Positions 1 through 12,037 of a stretch of DNA of 64,000 nucleotides are shown here, one piece after another. The notes beneath the pieces are model-generated. The model was not told the origin of the DNA and made no database searches. It saw only the letters and a list, made by a program, of their open reading frames with translations. Each line of letters opens with the position of its first letter. Position 1 is the first letter of the stretch. A program made the translations under genes and the position numbers. Source of the DNA: Effrenium voratum (Eukaryota; Sar; Dinophyceae; Suessiales; Symbiodiniaceae); assembly GCA_963377175.1 (NCBI GenBank), contig CAUJNA010001502.1, positions 247,501 through 311,500 on the forward strand. The letters run 5' to 3'.

Positions 1-55
<55 letters not shown>

Positions 56-1500
56 CCAACAACGCCAACAACACCAACAACACCAACAACAGCAACAGCA
101 GCAGCAACAGCAACAACAACATCAAAAACAACAGCAGCAGCAGCAACAACCACAGCAACACCACAAACACCAAGAACAGCAAGAACAACCAAAACTCCAA
201 GAACACCAATAACCACAATAACAAAGCACATAAACAAAGAACAAGAACAAGAACAAGAACAACGACGACGACGACGACACCAAACAACGACGACGAGAAC
301 GACGACGACGACGACAACACGAACAAGAACAACAACAGTAAGAATAACAAGAACAATAACAACAACAACGACGACAACAGAACGACACAACATAACAGCA
401 ACAACAGAAGGAAAACAAAACAGCAACACCACGAACAACAAGAACAACAACAACACCCACAACACCAAGAACAATAACAATAATAAGAACAAATAATAAC
501 AATAACAAGAACAATCTTCATAAGAAGAACAACACCAGATACAACAACACAAAACAACGACGACTACAACAACAACAACCAACCAACCAACCAACCAACA
601 ACCCCAACCCCCAACCCAATCCAACCCAACCCAACCCAACCCATCCCAACCCAACCAACCAACCAACAACAACGACAGCACAACTGCAACAGCAACAACA
701 TACACCACACCAAACTCTACTTCGGCCATAACAACACACAGCATACACCAAGTAACAAACAGCACTTAGCGAGCACCACACGCAATACAAAGACACGCAA
801 CAAAACAAGCAAACAAACAAGCAAACAAACACACAGAAACACAAACACAACCACACACAAAAACAAACAAACAATCACACAAACAAACAAACAACCAAAC
901 AAGCAAGCGAGCAGACAAACAAACAAACAAACACACTAACAAACACACTAACAAACAAGCAAACAATCAAAGACATAGATATACACAAAAACAACAAACA
1001 ACCACACAAACTTACCAGCACAAAAACAAACACAACTACAACAACAGACACACAGACAAACAGACAAACAGACAAATAAACAAGCAGACAAACAAAGAGA
1101 CAAAACAATGCAACAACAAAAACAAACACCCAAACAAAGAAATCTGAGCACAGGAACAAACTACGAACCACGTACACAATCAACAGCAACACCGAGATAC
1201 AGAAAGAAAGACCAAAGGCGGTCACAAGAGAACGAGATAAAAAGAGATAATTAAACAAACATATACATATAAATAACAAAGTAAGGGACACAGAAGGCAG
1301 GACCTACATGAATACATAAGTCAAGACATAAATACAGAATGACAGAAACAAAACACTCACAAAAGAAAATCAATAAGAAAGCAAATGACACATTGAAAAA
1401 AGACCTAAATACAGAAATACACGCAAATTACTCTAACCAACAAACAAACAACCAAACAACCAACAACTGAAAACAACAAACATCAGCAGCAACATCCAAA
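1..1500. repeat. ACA-rich low-complexity tract
   Basis: The plus strand is almost entirely A and C, made of AAC, ACAA, GACGAC and CCAA units, grading into ordinary sequence near 1500. Long minus-strand frames here encode only Cys/Val/Leu/Phe-rich strings typical of translated microsatellite. I see no gene or splice structure in it. Confidence 0.9.
577..670. repeat. CCAA / CCCAA simple repeat
   Basis: A run of CCAA units passes into about five CCCAA units and back to CCAA. It resembles a telomere-like pentamer, but it is not the TTTAGGG-type repeat expected of dinoflagellate telomeres, so I treat it as a satellite inside the larger tract. Confidence 0.8.
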
Positions 1501-2171
1501 CAGTGACCGTGCCAATACTAGTCAAGGAGCGTCAGATGACGCTTCGAAAATGGCCGCGTCATTTTGCTTCAAGCCGTACCTGACTGTTTGTTTCAGGCCG
1601 GTGCGCGCCATAAACAGGCTCACAATCTTGTTCCATGCTGACATGCCTCAAAGACGCGAAAATAGCAGAGTGAGGAACAATTCGGTCCTTATTCTGACAC
1701 ACTGGCCACGCAAGATAAAGGTGATCACCATCTAACCACAACTAAGCCCAGCATAGGCCAAAACAGGAACACCGAAAGGTCCATGCGAGTCGCTGCGCTT
1801 TGGGCAAGGTACATGGTGCCTGTTCAAGCCGTACCGAGCTAGACATCGCTTTTGAAGCAAACCTGCCCATCCAAATTGCCAAACTGCCCCAGGGAAGGGG
1901 CTTTCATCATGGAGCACGGATTACCCGGGATTGGCAAGGTCTTTATAATTTGGCGAAATCGAAAGCATGACAATCCACCCAAAGTCGCACTGGGACATAC
2001 AACCACTCTATAGCCACCAAAGGGTATGCAATACACCCTGTTCTTTTCCCTGCAGTAGTGGAAGCCATCTCAAAGAAGACATGGATCGAACTCCCGACTT
2101 TGGTGGTTGAACGCTTCGGCCACGTCTTCGGCCCCGAAGATCTATCCTCCCGAGATCCGGCCGAGGGGCTC

Positions 2172-2229
2172 CACGATGTCGTAGAGTAGCCAAGCCCCGG
2201 CGGTGCCCATGAGAGGCCGCCAGTAGGGG
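2172..2229 (-). CDS. MFS transporter exon (TM7-like, last seen)
   Basis: 58 bp, acceptor GCTGAG, GA donor. Encodes PYWRPLMGTAGAWLLYDIV, matching the (H/Y)WR-L-GT-xxW-LYDI start of the second MFS half. An exon for the central loop may lie between this one and 4879. No later exon is recognised, and the left end of the window is low-complexity. Confidence 0.75.
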
Positions 2230-2837
2230 CTCAGCAATTTGAAGGTCGTCTCGTGGTGCAGCTTCTCTGCAGCCTGCAGCGACGGCTGCAAAAACAGCCC
2301 CGTGTGAACCGGGAGAGGTTCAGGAAGGTGGCAGGGAAGTTCTCAAATTCTATGCAGCAAGAACCCGAAAATACCATGGCAGACCATTTGGGAAGAGGTC
2401 GCTTCAAACAAGTGCGCTCAAAGAGTTGTAACGGTTTTCTCCCCTTCCTTCAGAAGTCAAAAGTCCGAGGCCAAGCCCGAAGCCTCGAGCTGGCCCAATC
2501 GTTTCGTCTCCACCCCTTTTTAATTAAGAGAGACCTCAACTCAGCATCTGTTTAGACATGCATCCTCGGCTGCTTTCTGCTCCCCTGTTAAAAGTTTAAC
2601 ATCAAATGGCAAAAAGTTAAAGTCCTAACACCCAAGCAAGATGCAACAAAGTATCTATTCTCCCATCACTCTTTGATTCTTCTTGTGGAGGACACCAATT
2701 GTGGGTTCCATGTGATTCACTGAGATCATGGAAACCGAAGCCCCAGCGACGGATCGATCTTGGCCTTAGTTAGGCCTTCGAAAGTTAGGCCTGCGTAAGA
2801 CCTCAGCAACATATGGTGTATACAACTAATGTGCATA

Positions 2838-2871
<34 letters not shown>

Positions 2872-5800
2872 GTATATACGTATATGCGTCACAAACCCCA
2901 CAGTTCGATCTGAAAAGTACAACTCTGGAGCCCTTGATATTCTCACCCTCCTTACGCATAGAGGAACGTGAACACCAGGCTGTGAAGGAACCCGAAAACC
3001 GATGGCTGCACTTCCAGGGGGGCCGGCGTTTTCCAGCTTCAGGGCGGTAGCTTGTGGCAGTGCTGCTGGGCGATCCCTGCAGCTAACAGCCTATGACTAC
3101 TGCATCTCACGTGTTCATAGACGTGGGGGCTTTCAATCCGGATGCACGTGGCGATTCTGTGTTTGCCACAACTAGGTCCTCCAGTAGAGAGGTTAGAATA
3201 AGGGTACCAACTTTTTGCTGTAGTCTATTTTAGTAGGAAAGCCCTCCCAAAAAAGGGCAAAAGGGCACTACTGGGGGACCTAGGAGGGTCGGCTATCTGA
3301 AGCCCTGCTGTCGGAAGGGGGCGATCTGGCACCTGATGTCGGGCGAAACCTCGGAAGGGCCAATTTAGACTCCGAGCAAAGCGTCATGTTCAAAGCCAAG
3401 TGACTCAACAAGGGAGCTCCAACTGATGTTGTTCCAAACGTTGTTCAGGAAAATGCCACAGGATTCTGGGGTCAAGTGTTTGACTTATTCAACGAAACTA
3501 AACATTGAAGCAAACACAAAGGTGTGTCAAACACAAGTGTGAGCTTGCAGTGAACTGCAAAATGGGAAAACCCTTCACGGTCCAAAGGTCGATTCAACCT
3601 AGGGGCAAGTGACCCAAGGATCGTGGGTGGGGGGGATTGTTGTTCCGGGGGGCAGGCCTTGTTGTTCACAACAGGTGGGGGGGGGGGGGATATCCAAAAC
3701 AACTCGCTTCCTGAGTTGATAGCCGAAAAAAAGAAGCCAACTGTTTGTTTGCCACTAAAATGGTCTAAGCCCAAAAAGCTTAAAGTCCATGGATCCAGGA
3801 ATTAAAACACTTGTTGAAGGGCCCGCTTTTGTTGGGGATCTAACCCGCCAAACGGGAACCTGACAGCGAATGAATCGGCGCATTGGTCCATCGGCCTTGC
3901 TCGCCTTGAACTTGGCGCTGTCCTGGCGAACCGCGATTCAATGGTCGTTTTCCCTGCAGTGGTGTTCGGTTAGAACGAGTTGTTTATTAAGTTTGCCCTC
4001 GAAGCAAGGGCTGCAAACTTGAAATCGACACCAATTGAGGGCGACCTGAAGGATACGGTCTTGAAACAAATGCGAACCCATCCCCTCATTTGCCCTTGGG
4101 TATGAACATTATCTGTGGCTATGTAGCACCTACGCGCGTCATGGACCTCAAGAAAAGCTATGGGGAGTGGCACCCCCCTATTTCACCCAAGGCCTTGTGG
4201 GCTTAGGCTTACCTAGAGGGAAGCCAGTTTCAAAGATGCCGAGGGTCACTGCTCAGGGACTTGCAAGGGATGGTTCAGGCAATTCTGAACTCAGCCTTCT
4301 GGGGTGAAATTTAAAAAGGTCAACATAGAGCCAAGATCCAGGCCATCCTGTTCAAAGGCAATCCAAAAGCTCCTTCCTTGAATCAAAACCCAAATAGTGT
4401 AAGGGATGGACCTAACCGTTGCTTTTAGGTGATATGGGTGTGTCTTTTTATGAAATGGCCCCCCCCAAACCAAAAAGGCGGCTTTCCTTTTGGCTTCCCT
4501 CTAAAACCCACCCAAAAACTTGGGTACCCTTAACAAAAAACACTCCCATATCTGAAGGGCACATGGGACTTGTAGACTTTTTGAAGCCTACATCAAAGGC
4601 TGTAGGGACGTGGAAATTTGTGCCAAATGTTTGACGCAACAACTTAAACGTTCCGCAAAGAGTAAATCTCTTCAAACAGTGGGTCACTGACATACACTCA
4701 TGTGAAGTGACACGGAAAACGCCACCAACTCCAAGAGTTAAAAATGGAGCAACTCCGTATCCCATTTCCCTTATCCAGTTTCTTTTTGGGAACCTCCAAA
4801 GTTCGCTTAACCTTCTTCTGGTTCCCCCGGCAAATTGGACCAGCCGGTTAAAAAGCCCCGTCCTGGGTGGTCATGTACCGCAAGATGAGGCCAAAAAAGG
4901 AGAGGATGGAGCCCACGCCGAAGATCCAGCGCCAAAGCAAATGGTCCGGCACCCCGCCGATGTCCATCAAATAGGTCACCTCACAAGACCCTCCAAGCCC
5001 CCCGTCCTTTTTTGGATAGTCAGGTTTTAGACATAGATGGCTCACCCACTGGTTTAGATGGATAATATATATTTGCAGGGTTTCTGCAAACGATGTGCGT
5101 ATGCTTTCCTCCTGCGCGTTTGCACCTACAAACTCTTGATCTGCTTCCGTGCGCTTTCCACCTGCGCGTTTGCACCAAGCTAAACACACAACCCCAAAGG
5201 ACATGTTCGGATCCAGAAGATGCCTTCCACCGGCTAACAACTACATGTTTAGATTTTGGTCCACATTCCCGGTTGCCCGGAGACCTGCAGGTAGAACGTG
5301 TTTTTCTGTTGGCCATTGTCAAGATTCCCACGCATCAAAAAGGAGAAATAGTGCCACTGAACAACGAACATCGGGCTGGTTCCCAGGCCAGCGGTAAAAG
5401 GCTCGCTATTGCTGTCGGCACAGAAATATTCCCTGAGGAAATCAATCAACATGGCTTGATGTCTATATACACAAGACACCGTTGGACGTTGACTTAGATG
5501 AGCCAAGACCTGCAACCATGCGGGCGTTTCGACCGACAGCCCTCGAGCTTCATACCAGAGAAGGGCTCCTTAGGGCCAGGGAGTGGAGAACCAGGGGTGG
5601 CGAGAAACGAAGTTTGCGAGAGGTAGGGCCCCACCTGCACCGGTATCTAAGTGCCCTCTCCTTCCTGTGATCTGAGATAGTGGTGTTTCATGTCTTGATG
5701 CGTTTTGATCATAGTTGTTAATGCGCGGCCGCCACACAGTACTTCCCCTGGGAAAGTCATGTGACGGACCCCTCCCCTCCCAACCAAACGCACCACCGCT

Positions 5801-8800
5801 CCCACCGACTTTAGTTTTCCAAGGGCATGTGTTTCAAGGTTGACTAAAAGAAACAGCACCACGCTCGCCCTCGTGGAACCCTCGTGGAATCCTCACGGAA
5901 CGACCCTGAATCGCCCTGTGCATCCCCGCAACCCTCGCGGAACCTCCGGATTCTTGCTTCAATCTTTCACCTGGCCTGCACCAGGCCACCCCGCGAACTC
6001 CGGAACCTTCCTTGAACCTTACACCTGGCCTGCACCGAACCTCCGGACCGTGCTCGAACCTGGCTCCAAAGCTCCCCCGAGCCACCCCCAAACCTTATCT
6101 GGGCTGAGACCCCTTAGCTTTCAGCTGTTGGGGAAAAACACGACAAAAACCAAGAGCAACAAGCAAGAAAGGAAAAACCCCTTGTCTGGAAACGAGGCGT
6201 CGCTTCCACGTGTCAACGTTTCGCTGTCCGAGATGCCAGAGGGCATAGTGCCTGGCCTCCTCCTGGGATCGACTCAACCGTTTTCAGTTTCAATGGAAAC
6301 TCCAACGTGAGGAGAGTTTCCGTGCCCTTTAGAAATAAATACCGGACCCCTTTGAGAAAGCAAGGCGTCAAACGACAATCATCATTAGGGTGCTGACACC
6401 AGCCTCCTTTTGCGCTTTGGTGCCCTTTGCCTACCTGGCACCATCGTTTGGGAAAGCAAAACCCAATTTGTCCTCATCCCTGCTGGAACATAGTTGGTAT
6501 ATTTGGTATATCTGGTTTAGTCGGCATATCAATTGGTATGGTGTTTGGTATATCGGCTACAGCTGCCTTTGGTATATGTGGCCTCTGGGCACCTGGAGAT
6601 TTGAAAGAATTTCCGGTGCAACCCCCTTAGAACGCCCAATTTCATAAGACCACGGTGGTTGGTGGCAGTTGGACATGATCTATGTTGAAGGTGAACATGC
6701 GAATACCCAATTCAGAGTCTTGGACCAATGCGAATTCCGAAGATAGACACGCCATAAGCGCAGTTGCAGCCCATACCAATCAGCACCCCCCCAACAACTG
6801 CTTGTTGCACAGTATGTGGGGGGGGGGGGCTGGAATATTGCTGACCATATTGATCAACCCCAGTTTATTGATAGGCGGTGTCCCTGGGTTTAGTGGGGTA
6901 TCATCACTTCCCGGTCCTGAGCCAAAGAGGTAGAGCAGCGCTACGTTCTTCGCTCCATCCCCCGAGTTCTCAGAGCTCTCGGCAGAGTGGGAGGAGGCGA
7001 GGGGGTATTCTCCGCCCATGCCGATGCCCGTGATGATGCGGGCCTCGTCAAAGGATTCTTTCTATGACGGTGGCTGCCCTAGCAGCAATTTAGTCTACAA
7101 AGGGCAACTTGCAACAATGAAAGTAATGGTCGAAATCAATATCAATTAAGGAAGGCCTCCAGGGGCTGAAATTTGAGAGGAAACGGTGGCCCTGAAAAAT
7201 ATAGATGTACGTACTAGTGTAAACAAACCACTATAGATCGTACAAATAGATGTTTCATGAAGTAATCACATCTACTTGAAAGGATAAACAATATGACACC
7301 CATGTTGTCCACCTACACACCCATCACACAAAGCGTGCCGGATCGTGGGGATTCGTGGAATCCTACTGGACATTGTGGCGAAACCTTGCTTGGAGGGTCC
7401 TCGTTCAAATTCGCCCATGCACCCGAGGGGGGGGATGAGAGCGAGGGCGCCACCCCAGTGCAATCTACATGCAAAATGCGCTCTAACAATCCCAAATGCA
7501 TGTGCAGCTCACTTGGCCAGCAGGCAAACAGTGAAGTCGGTAATCAAAACCCACCGCGCCAACTGGCCAGTTTTGTTTTGCAAGTTTTGGGTTCAAAATG
7601 CCGCGAGGGCACAACCACGAAATGGCTGAGCGCCCTGATGCCTAGATAGTCAACAGAAAACTGGGAAAGCAACAAGTGCAACAAGTGCAAAAGGCTCCGC
7701 GCAATCGCCATTCTCAAAGTCACCATCTGAGAGCTACATTGAGCTCGAGGGAAACTACCTTGTTCAAAGAATCTGTTGTAGGCCAACGCGACCAACCATT
7801 TTGGGATCTATAGGTGGCTTCCATGCCTGAGTCCCAAAACCGGCCCACATTCCCGACCCGAGGCTGGCAAGGCGCCCCGATCAGCACGTTCTCACCCCAA
7901 GCAAAGGTGCTCAAAAGCGCGCCGATCAAGGTAATCAGCGAACAAAGAATCCTCGGCTTGCCGAACAAAGTGTGCGACAAGGCCGCCTCAATCTATTTGC
8001 AACCGGTGACCCTTTTCGGGCTTCACTGCTTTAGTCGGAACAAAAGGGGGCCACCGAACAAATGGGGGTACGATCTGGATGTGAAATAAGGACCCCGCAA
8101 AAACCTAAATGAAGGATGATCATGGATGATTTATTGAATTTTGGGGGCCTCAAAAACGCTCTGCGTAAGGCTGAGCAAGGAAAATATATTAAATGGGTGT
8201 TAAGGCATGGCCATAATGGATGTGAAGGCATGGCCATAGGATGCGAAGGCATGGCCATAGGATGCGTTCACAGCAAAAGTCACTCCAAGGCTGCCAAGGC
8301 TGTCAAAAAAACTGCCCCCAACACCTAGGCGAAGGCTTTGGAAGAGTCGCAATGGCAATGACGGTCTCGTTATTTGTCGTGGGTTGTTTATGCCCTGGCT
8401 GGTGGGTTAAGCTTCGCCGCAACAAACATTTCGCCAAATCGAAGTTGATAAAGTTTCGGGCAGGATAAAATGATTCCGTTCCCTGCCACAACCTTTTGGA
8501 GAGCGAGAAAGGGCAAAACGCGGGGGCCCTGGACTGACGTGACGGAGACGCCCAAGGGCAAACGAGCAAACGAGGCCCCCAGTTTTACATGTTGCGGTCT
8601 CCGAGAAAAAGGAAACCAGTACAAGTAAAGCTTGCAAAAACCGGCTCCACCTTGATTCCCCGTTTCCTGAACGTCAAAAAACGGGGGTAGGCCAAAGCCA
8701 AAACCCCGACGCACAGCTAACCACGCTCGCTGCTGCTGCGGCACAAGCCGGCCCTTCGGCCGATGTGGTCAGAGAGCGGCCCCATGACCTAAGCCAAAAG

Positions 8801-11047
8801 GAGTGTGTGCTTCGCGTGACTTGTGCCCACATAGCACGTGTGTTTCAGTGTTCGGTGCTTTTGTGTTTGTTCATTTTAACAAGCGTTCAATACATGTCGC
8901 ACTCTTGAGCGCCTGGACGTGATATATTTCGGGAAGATCATTTCAGTGGCAAAGATGCGGTTTCCATCTTGTCGGGGTTGATCAATATTCCCTTCGGCCC
9001 CCAAATGACCATGGGTAGTTCCCATTTGGTTGGACACGTCTTTTTGTAGTGGCTGCCACAATGGTCATCCCATGTAAAGGACCTTTGGATCAACCTCCAT
9101 ATGGCTATGAAGGTGGCCCCTGAGGGACCCAAACAGTTTAACCTGGGGCCATGACTAAAATATTGGGCCGATTGGAAAACCCAATCATTGTTAAAGGTTA
9201 CAAGGTCGATTCGCTTTGGGCAAGTGAAGCTATGACGTTTGCATTTTATTGATCAAAGACCTTTCACCTCATGCAAAACCAGGTAGAAGCATGCAATCGC
9301 CGCAATAGCTGATGGGTCGAAGGCAAGAAACGCTCCAGTTGGAGCAAACGAATTAGGGGGGGAAAGGTGACCTCCAGATTCTCTGAGCCGAAGAGACAGT
9401 GGCCCGAATGCCTTGCCATTTTAAAGACTTTATGGCGTAGCTTCCGTGATCTTGCTGCAGCCTTTGTGCCAAGTAAATAACCTTCATCGTAGGAGAGCGA
9501 GGTGAGCATATACCCTGCCCACATGCTTCTTGCCATAACCCAAAGGAGGGCCAAAGGCGCAAGTGAGATACATCTTCCCATACCTGTGAGAAAGGAACGC
9601 CGTCTTCGGGTACTTGCTTTGTAAGGGTTAACTCCGAGGCTGGGGCAACTTGACTTCTCACAATGAAGAAAGGCCAACTTGTTGTTTACCAATAAAATGG
9701 TCTTCCAGTTTGAAGACCACATACCAAGGGAGTGAGTGGGTTCTGTTGGTTTGCAACTGGGTTCTCTGGTTGATCTCTGGTGAACCTCCTGCCAACAAAA
9801 AAAGGCATCAAAGATGCCGTGCTGTTGCTCACGGATCCTAACTCGCTACCCAAAGGGATGGATGGAAGACGCAGCCACTCTAAAGGCCACTCTGAAGGGA
9901 ATATCTCCCCAGGTTAAAACAGAACCCCAAAAAACTGCCCTGCGCTTCTTAGTTTGCAGGGGGAGTATGCCGCGGTTTTTTTTTCCTCGGGCCAGGTGGC
10001 TTGGGGCTTGGGGCGGGCCGGGGGGGCCAGGAGTTCAGCAAAGGCGCGCCCATGCCCAAGATGGCGCCGCCATACATCGCCGCCTTCACGAAATCCTTCT
10101 GGGCGTCCGTGGCGTGAAACTCCTACGCGTTGAGGCGACCGGCCAAACGAACAATGGGAATTGGTGGCAAGGACAGTCTGACCCCACCCTGAGTCCCATT
10201 GGTTGGAAGGAAGGTCAGAATGGGCTTGAGCATGGTGGACTGCAGAACGGGTCGCGAAATGTTGGCAGAATTGGTGAACACCCCTCAGCGCTGACCATGA
10301 GGGAAAAGGGCCCCTGTTTGTAGTATTTGATTCAAGAGATATGTGCATATATACTTCTATATGTATGCACATATACACTTGTTATAATCAAGGGCACCTG
10401 CCCCAGAAGTACGTGCAAGGAGCCCTTAGCCAACACGTCTCCCTTTTCACGTGCCCCGTGAAACCCGTCCGCATAGTGCTCCACAAAGTTGGTCGCCCCA
10501 AGCCTTCGGCTTGCGCGGGCAACGCCCATGCGGGAGCTATGGCGCTTCATGCATGGCCCCTAGTGCCCTCCCACCGTTTCACGGAACGTGACAGGGATGC
10601 CGTACGAAAAAGGTCCGAACCAGGACCCCCCCTGTCAGGTTCCATGTTAAATTCGTGGGAGGGTAGTCACTAGCAACCCCTGACAAAACCGCTGAAATGG
10701 CTCCCCTCATGGCTCTGACTCAGTATGCGAGCATACGGCCTTTTTGGTTTAACGTCAGGGAGAACCGTTGTTGTGCACGTGTGTTAAGCTGTTCCACTTG
10801 GTCTGGGAGCTATGGAAGTCGTTGGCAAGCCCCAAGAAACTTCCAGTCAACTCACTTGTAAACCCTTGCTAACCATTTAGCCAACGCCCTCGCCTCCCAA
10901 GTAGACACACCCCCCAACCCCAAGTCGGAGATATTAGACGCATATATGCCGTGTTTGAGCCATATGCCCCTGATTTACTTCGTCCTGATTTACTCGAGCC
11001 GAGCTGCATATACTTGTCCGTGAGCAGGCCGATGCCTGTGGCAATCC
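2172..11047 (-). CDS. MFS transporter, phosphate-transporter-like (multi-exon, partial)
   Basis: Six short exons in the minus direction encode successive pieces of a major-facilitator transporter. The first has a TM1-like segment with GIGLLTDKYMQ, where plant and fungal phosphate/H+ symporters have GMGFFTDAYD. Then come a glycine-rich helix (DFVKAAMYGGAILGM), a hydrophobic helix ending in FAWGENVLIG, the strongly diagnostic GIGMGGEYPLASSHSAE segment, a helix starting VTYLMDIGGVP, and the second-half start MGTAGAWLLYDIV. The third and fourth exons join in phase 0 and give a sensible sequence across the junction. Donors are GC, GA and GT. Family-level assignment is confident; the substrate (phosphate) is inferred from resemblance to the PHS/Pht1 group and could be another anion. 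The protein ends before its last helices, so the 3' exons are missing or unrecognised, and one or more exons are probably missed between 10.05 and 7.95 kb and between 6.92 and 4.98 kb. Membrane protein; which membrane cannot be told. Confidence 0.75.
2567..2649. repeat. Dispersed repeat, AAAAGTTTAAC family, copy 1
   Basis: Shares GCTTTCTGCTCCCCTG, AAAAGTTTAAC and GCAAAAAGTTAAAGTCCTAA in the same order with the copy at 52275-52377. That copy has about 30 extra central bases. The two internal arms form an imperfect inverted repeat. Confidence 0.7.
2838..2885. repeat. AT microsatellite
   Basis: Tandem TA/GTATAT dinucleotides. Open frames across it are spurious. Confidence 0.9.
3175..3280. mobile_element. 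MITE family TA-1, copy 1
   Basis: 106 bp flanked by TA on both sides (3173-3174, 3281-3282). Termini GGTCCTCCAGTAG and CTACTGGGGGACC are inverted repeats with one mismatch. TA duplication and small size point to a Tc1/mariner (Stowaway-like) non-autonomous element. Confidence 0.85.
3703..3804. mobile_element. MITE family CTCAC, copy 1 (degraded)
   Basis: Starts CTCGCTTCCTGAGT and contains the shared core TTTGCCACTAAAATGGTCTAAG, AAAAAGCTTAAAGTCCATG; the right terminus is eroded. Same family as 27116-27216 and 49280-49385. Confidence 0.75.
4879..4979 (-). CDS. MFS transporter exon (helix 5/6)
   Basis: 101 bp between acceptor TGTGAG and donor GT at 4877-4878. Encodes VTYLMDIGGVPDHLLWRWIF and a hydrophobic helix, the conserved GVP-xxLxWR region of phosphate-type MFS transporters. 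Leaves two bases (CG), which the 2172-2229 exon completes. Confidence 0.8.
6831..6915. mobile_element. MITE family TGTTGACCCC, copy 1 (partial)
   Basis: Carries ATTGATCAACCCCAGTTTATT followed by an ATAGGCGG-type box, as in the complete copy at 31671-31803. The far terminus is lost. Confidence 0.6.
6918..7043 (-). CDS. MFS transporter exon (GGEYPL signature)
   Basis: 42 codons, acceptor GACGAG. Encodes RIITGIGMGGEYPLASSHSA followed by a polar stretch and the helix KNVALLYLFGS. The G-x-G-x-GG-(E/D)-YPL motif is characteristic of the phosphate transporter branch of the MFS. The end could be one base later, with a GA donor. Confidence 0.85.
7876..7951 (-). CDS. MFS transporter exon (TM3)
   Basis: 76 bp, acceptor CCGAG, GC donor. 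Encodes a hydrophobic helix with LITLIGALLSTFAWG and ends in phase 0, so that it continues directly into the next exon. Confidence 0.7.
8204..8266. repeat. 21-bp tandem repeat, three units
   Basis: Unit AAGGCATGGCCATAGGATGCG occurs three times, the first copy diverged. It includes an internal ATGGCCAT palindrome. Confidence 0.85.
9655..9735. mobile_element. MITE family CTCAC, partial
   Basis: Contains the core TTGTTTACCAATAAAATGGTC and ends in GGGAGTGAG. The left end is diverged. Confidence 0.6.
10050..10098 (-). CDS. MFS transporter exon (TM2-like)
   Basis: The exon encodes KDFVKAAMYGGAILGM plus one base of the next codon, with strong G/C third positions. The acceptor is CCCAG and the donor GC. 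The small-residue helix is where MFS proteins have the segment before the GYxGDxxGR loop; the exon for that loop was not found. Confidence 0.65.
10335..10385. repeat. AT-rich microsatellite
   Basis: Imperfect ATATGTGCATAT units with internal palindromes. No coding signal. Confidence 0.8.
10996..11047 (-). CDS. MFS transporter exon (TM1-like)
   Basis: Acceptor GCAG lies directly before GGATTGCC. The exon encodes IATGIGLLTDKYMQLG, matching the conserved first helix and the following TD-Y turn of phosphate-type MFS proteins. The donor is GA at 10994-10995, or GC four bases earlier. Confidence 0.6.
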
Positions 11048-11146
11048 CTGCGATGTACCTCGGCTACTGGTTTCGCGATTGGCAGAGTGATACTACGTAG
11101 TCTTTGACTTATTGCTCGCTTCCAAAAAAACTTGGTGGTGCTCAGT

Positions 11147-11221
11147 AGGGAATGACCTAAGGTTTTGGGAATCAACCAGATTCCCTTTAGGGAAACCGTA
11201 GGGGATGGTTTATCATTCCCT
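11147..11221. mobile_element. Short inverted-repeat element, GGGAATGA family, copy 1
   Basis: TA followed by GGGAATGAC at one end and ATCATTCCC at the other. The second copy at 49388-49495 has the same ends. Confidence 0.55.
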
Positions 11222-11561
11222 CCTTCCCGGCTGAGAACCAGCCACAACACCCAGGTGGCATCCCCAACAGCAACCCCGAAAACGAGCCACTCCGAAGAAC
11301 TCCAGAGCCTATGTCAGAGAAAGCTTTCAGCTGAGCAAAAGATCCCAAATCAGGATTGTCAAAAAAAAAGGAACCTCGATTTGGTGAGTTTCCCTTTGGC
11401 TTGCCTTCACTCTCTTTTAGGGGGTTCCGACATGAAACAAAACAATGCGCCAACAAAAAGGCCAAGGTGCGGGTTCACCATATCGCAGATCTCCGCGGTT
11501 TCGGACGAAACCGTGGCAACGAGTGCCGTTCGAGTTGAGCCCCCCTGCTGCGGAAGGCATA

Positions 11562-11680
11562 AGACCATACAGTGCATGGACAAAATTCTGCACCACGTGG
11601 AAACCATGGGAAGCCATTCTTTGTTGGTATTTGCAAGCGAAGCCATCATTCCAGGGCTTTCTTTGGTGATCCACAGTATG
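11562..11680. mobile_element. Hairpin repeat, diverged copy
   Basis: Matches, in opposite orientation, the element at 25547-25667: CATGGACAAAATTCTGCACCAC, GAAACCATGGGAA and TTTGTTGGTATTTG occur in the same order. The ends CCATACAGTG and CACAGTATGG form an imperfect inverted repeat. Confidence 0.75.
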
Positions 11681-12037
11681 GTTCCTTTTTATTCCTTTTT
11701 CGAGACATTTGGAGGTCACGGGTACCCTCCAGGAGAGACTGGGTTTGAACAGTTGAGGCCAGTGAGCCATCTACGCGCAAATGTGGAGCTCAATTCCCCA
11801 CAGGTTTTTGGGGACCAATTGGAACACAAAGGGGAAACTGGTGCCAGAAAAGAGTCGAGGGATAGACTCCGAAGCGCTTCTCTCACGCTTCCCAGCAAAC
11901 CATGGCCTCGAAACCCACCAAACGAATTCAAGTGTGAACGCCAAGCACGTCACCCCAACACAACCCACATAGTTAGAGCATGCGGCCACTTCTTTAAGTG
12001 GCATCTTACCCGCATAAAGCAGCCGGTGACTTCTTTT

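Larger units (their letters stand above)
2230..4878 (-). other. Transporter intron
   Basis: No coding signal. Holds a dispersed repeat (2567-2649), an AT microsatellite (2838-2885), a TA-flanked MITE (3175-3280) and a CTCACTTCC-type MITE (3703-3804). Confidence 0.6.
4980..10049 (-). other. Transporter introns and unassigned DNA
   Basis: Between the exons given separately I see no further protein segment I trust. Contents include a MITE 3 copy (6831-6915), a 21-bp tandem repeat (8204-8266) and a CTCAC MITE (9655-9735). An exon for the conserved GD-GR loop should lie between 7.95 and 10.05 kb but was not identified. Confidence 0.5.

Noticed and set aside
604..660. Telomere-like CCCAA units
   Set aside because: Not the dinoflagellate telomere unit and embedded in related simple repeats.
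122..1291. Overlapping minus-strand frames rich in Cys, Val, Leu and Phe
   Set aside because: Translations of the ACA-rich microsatellite.
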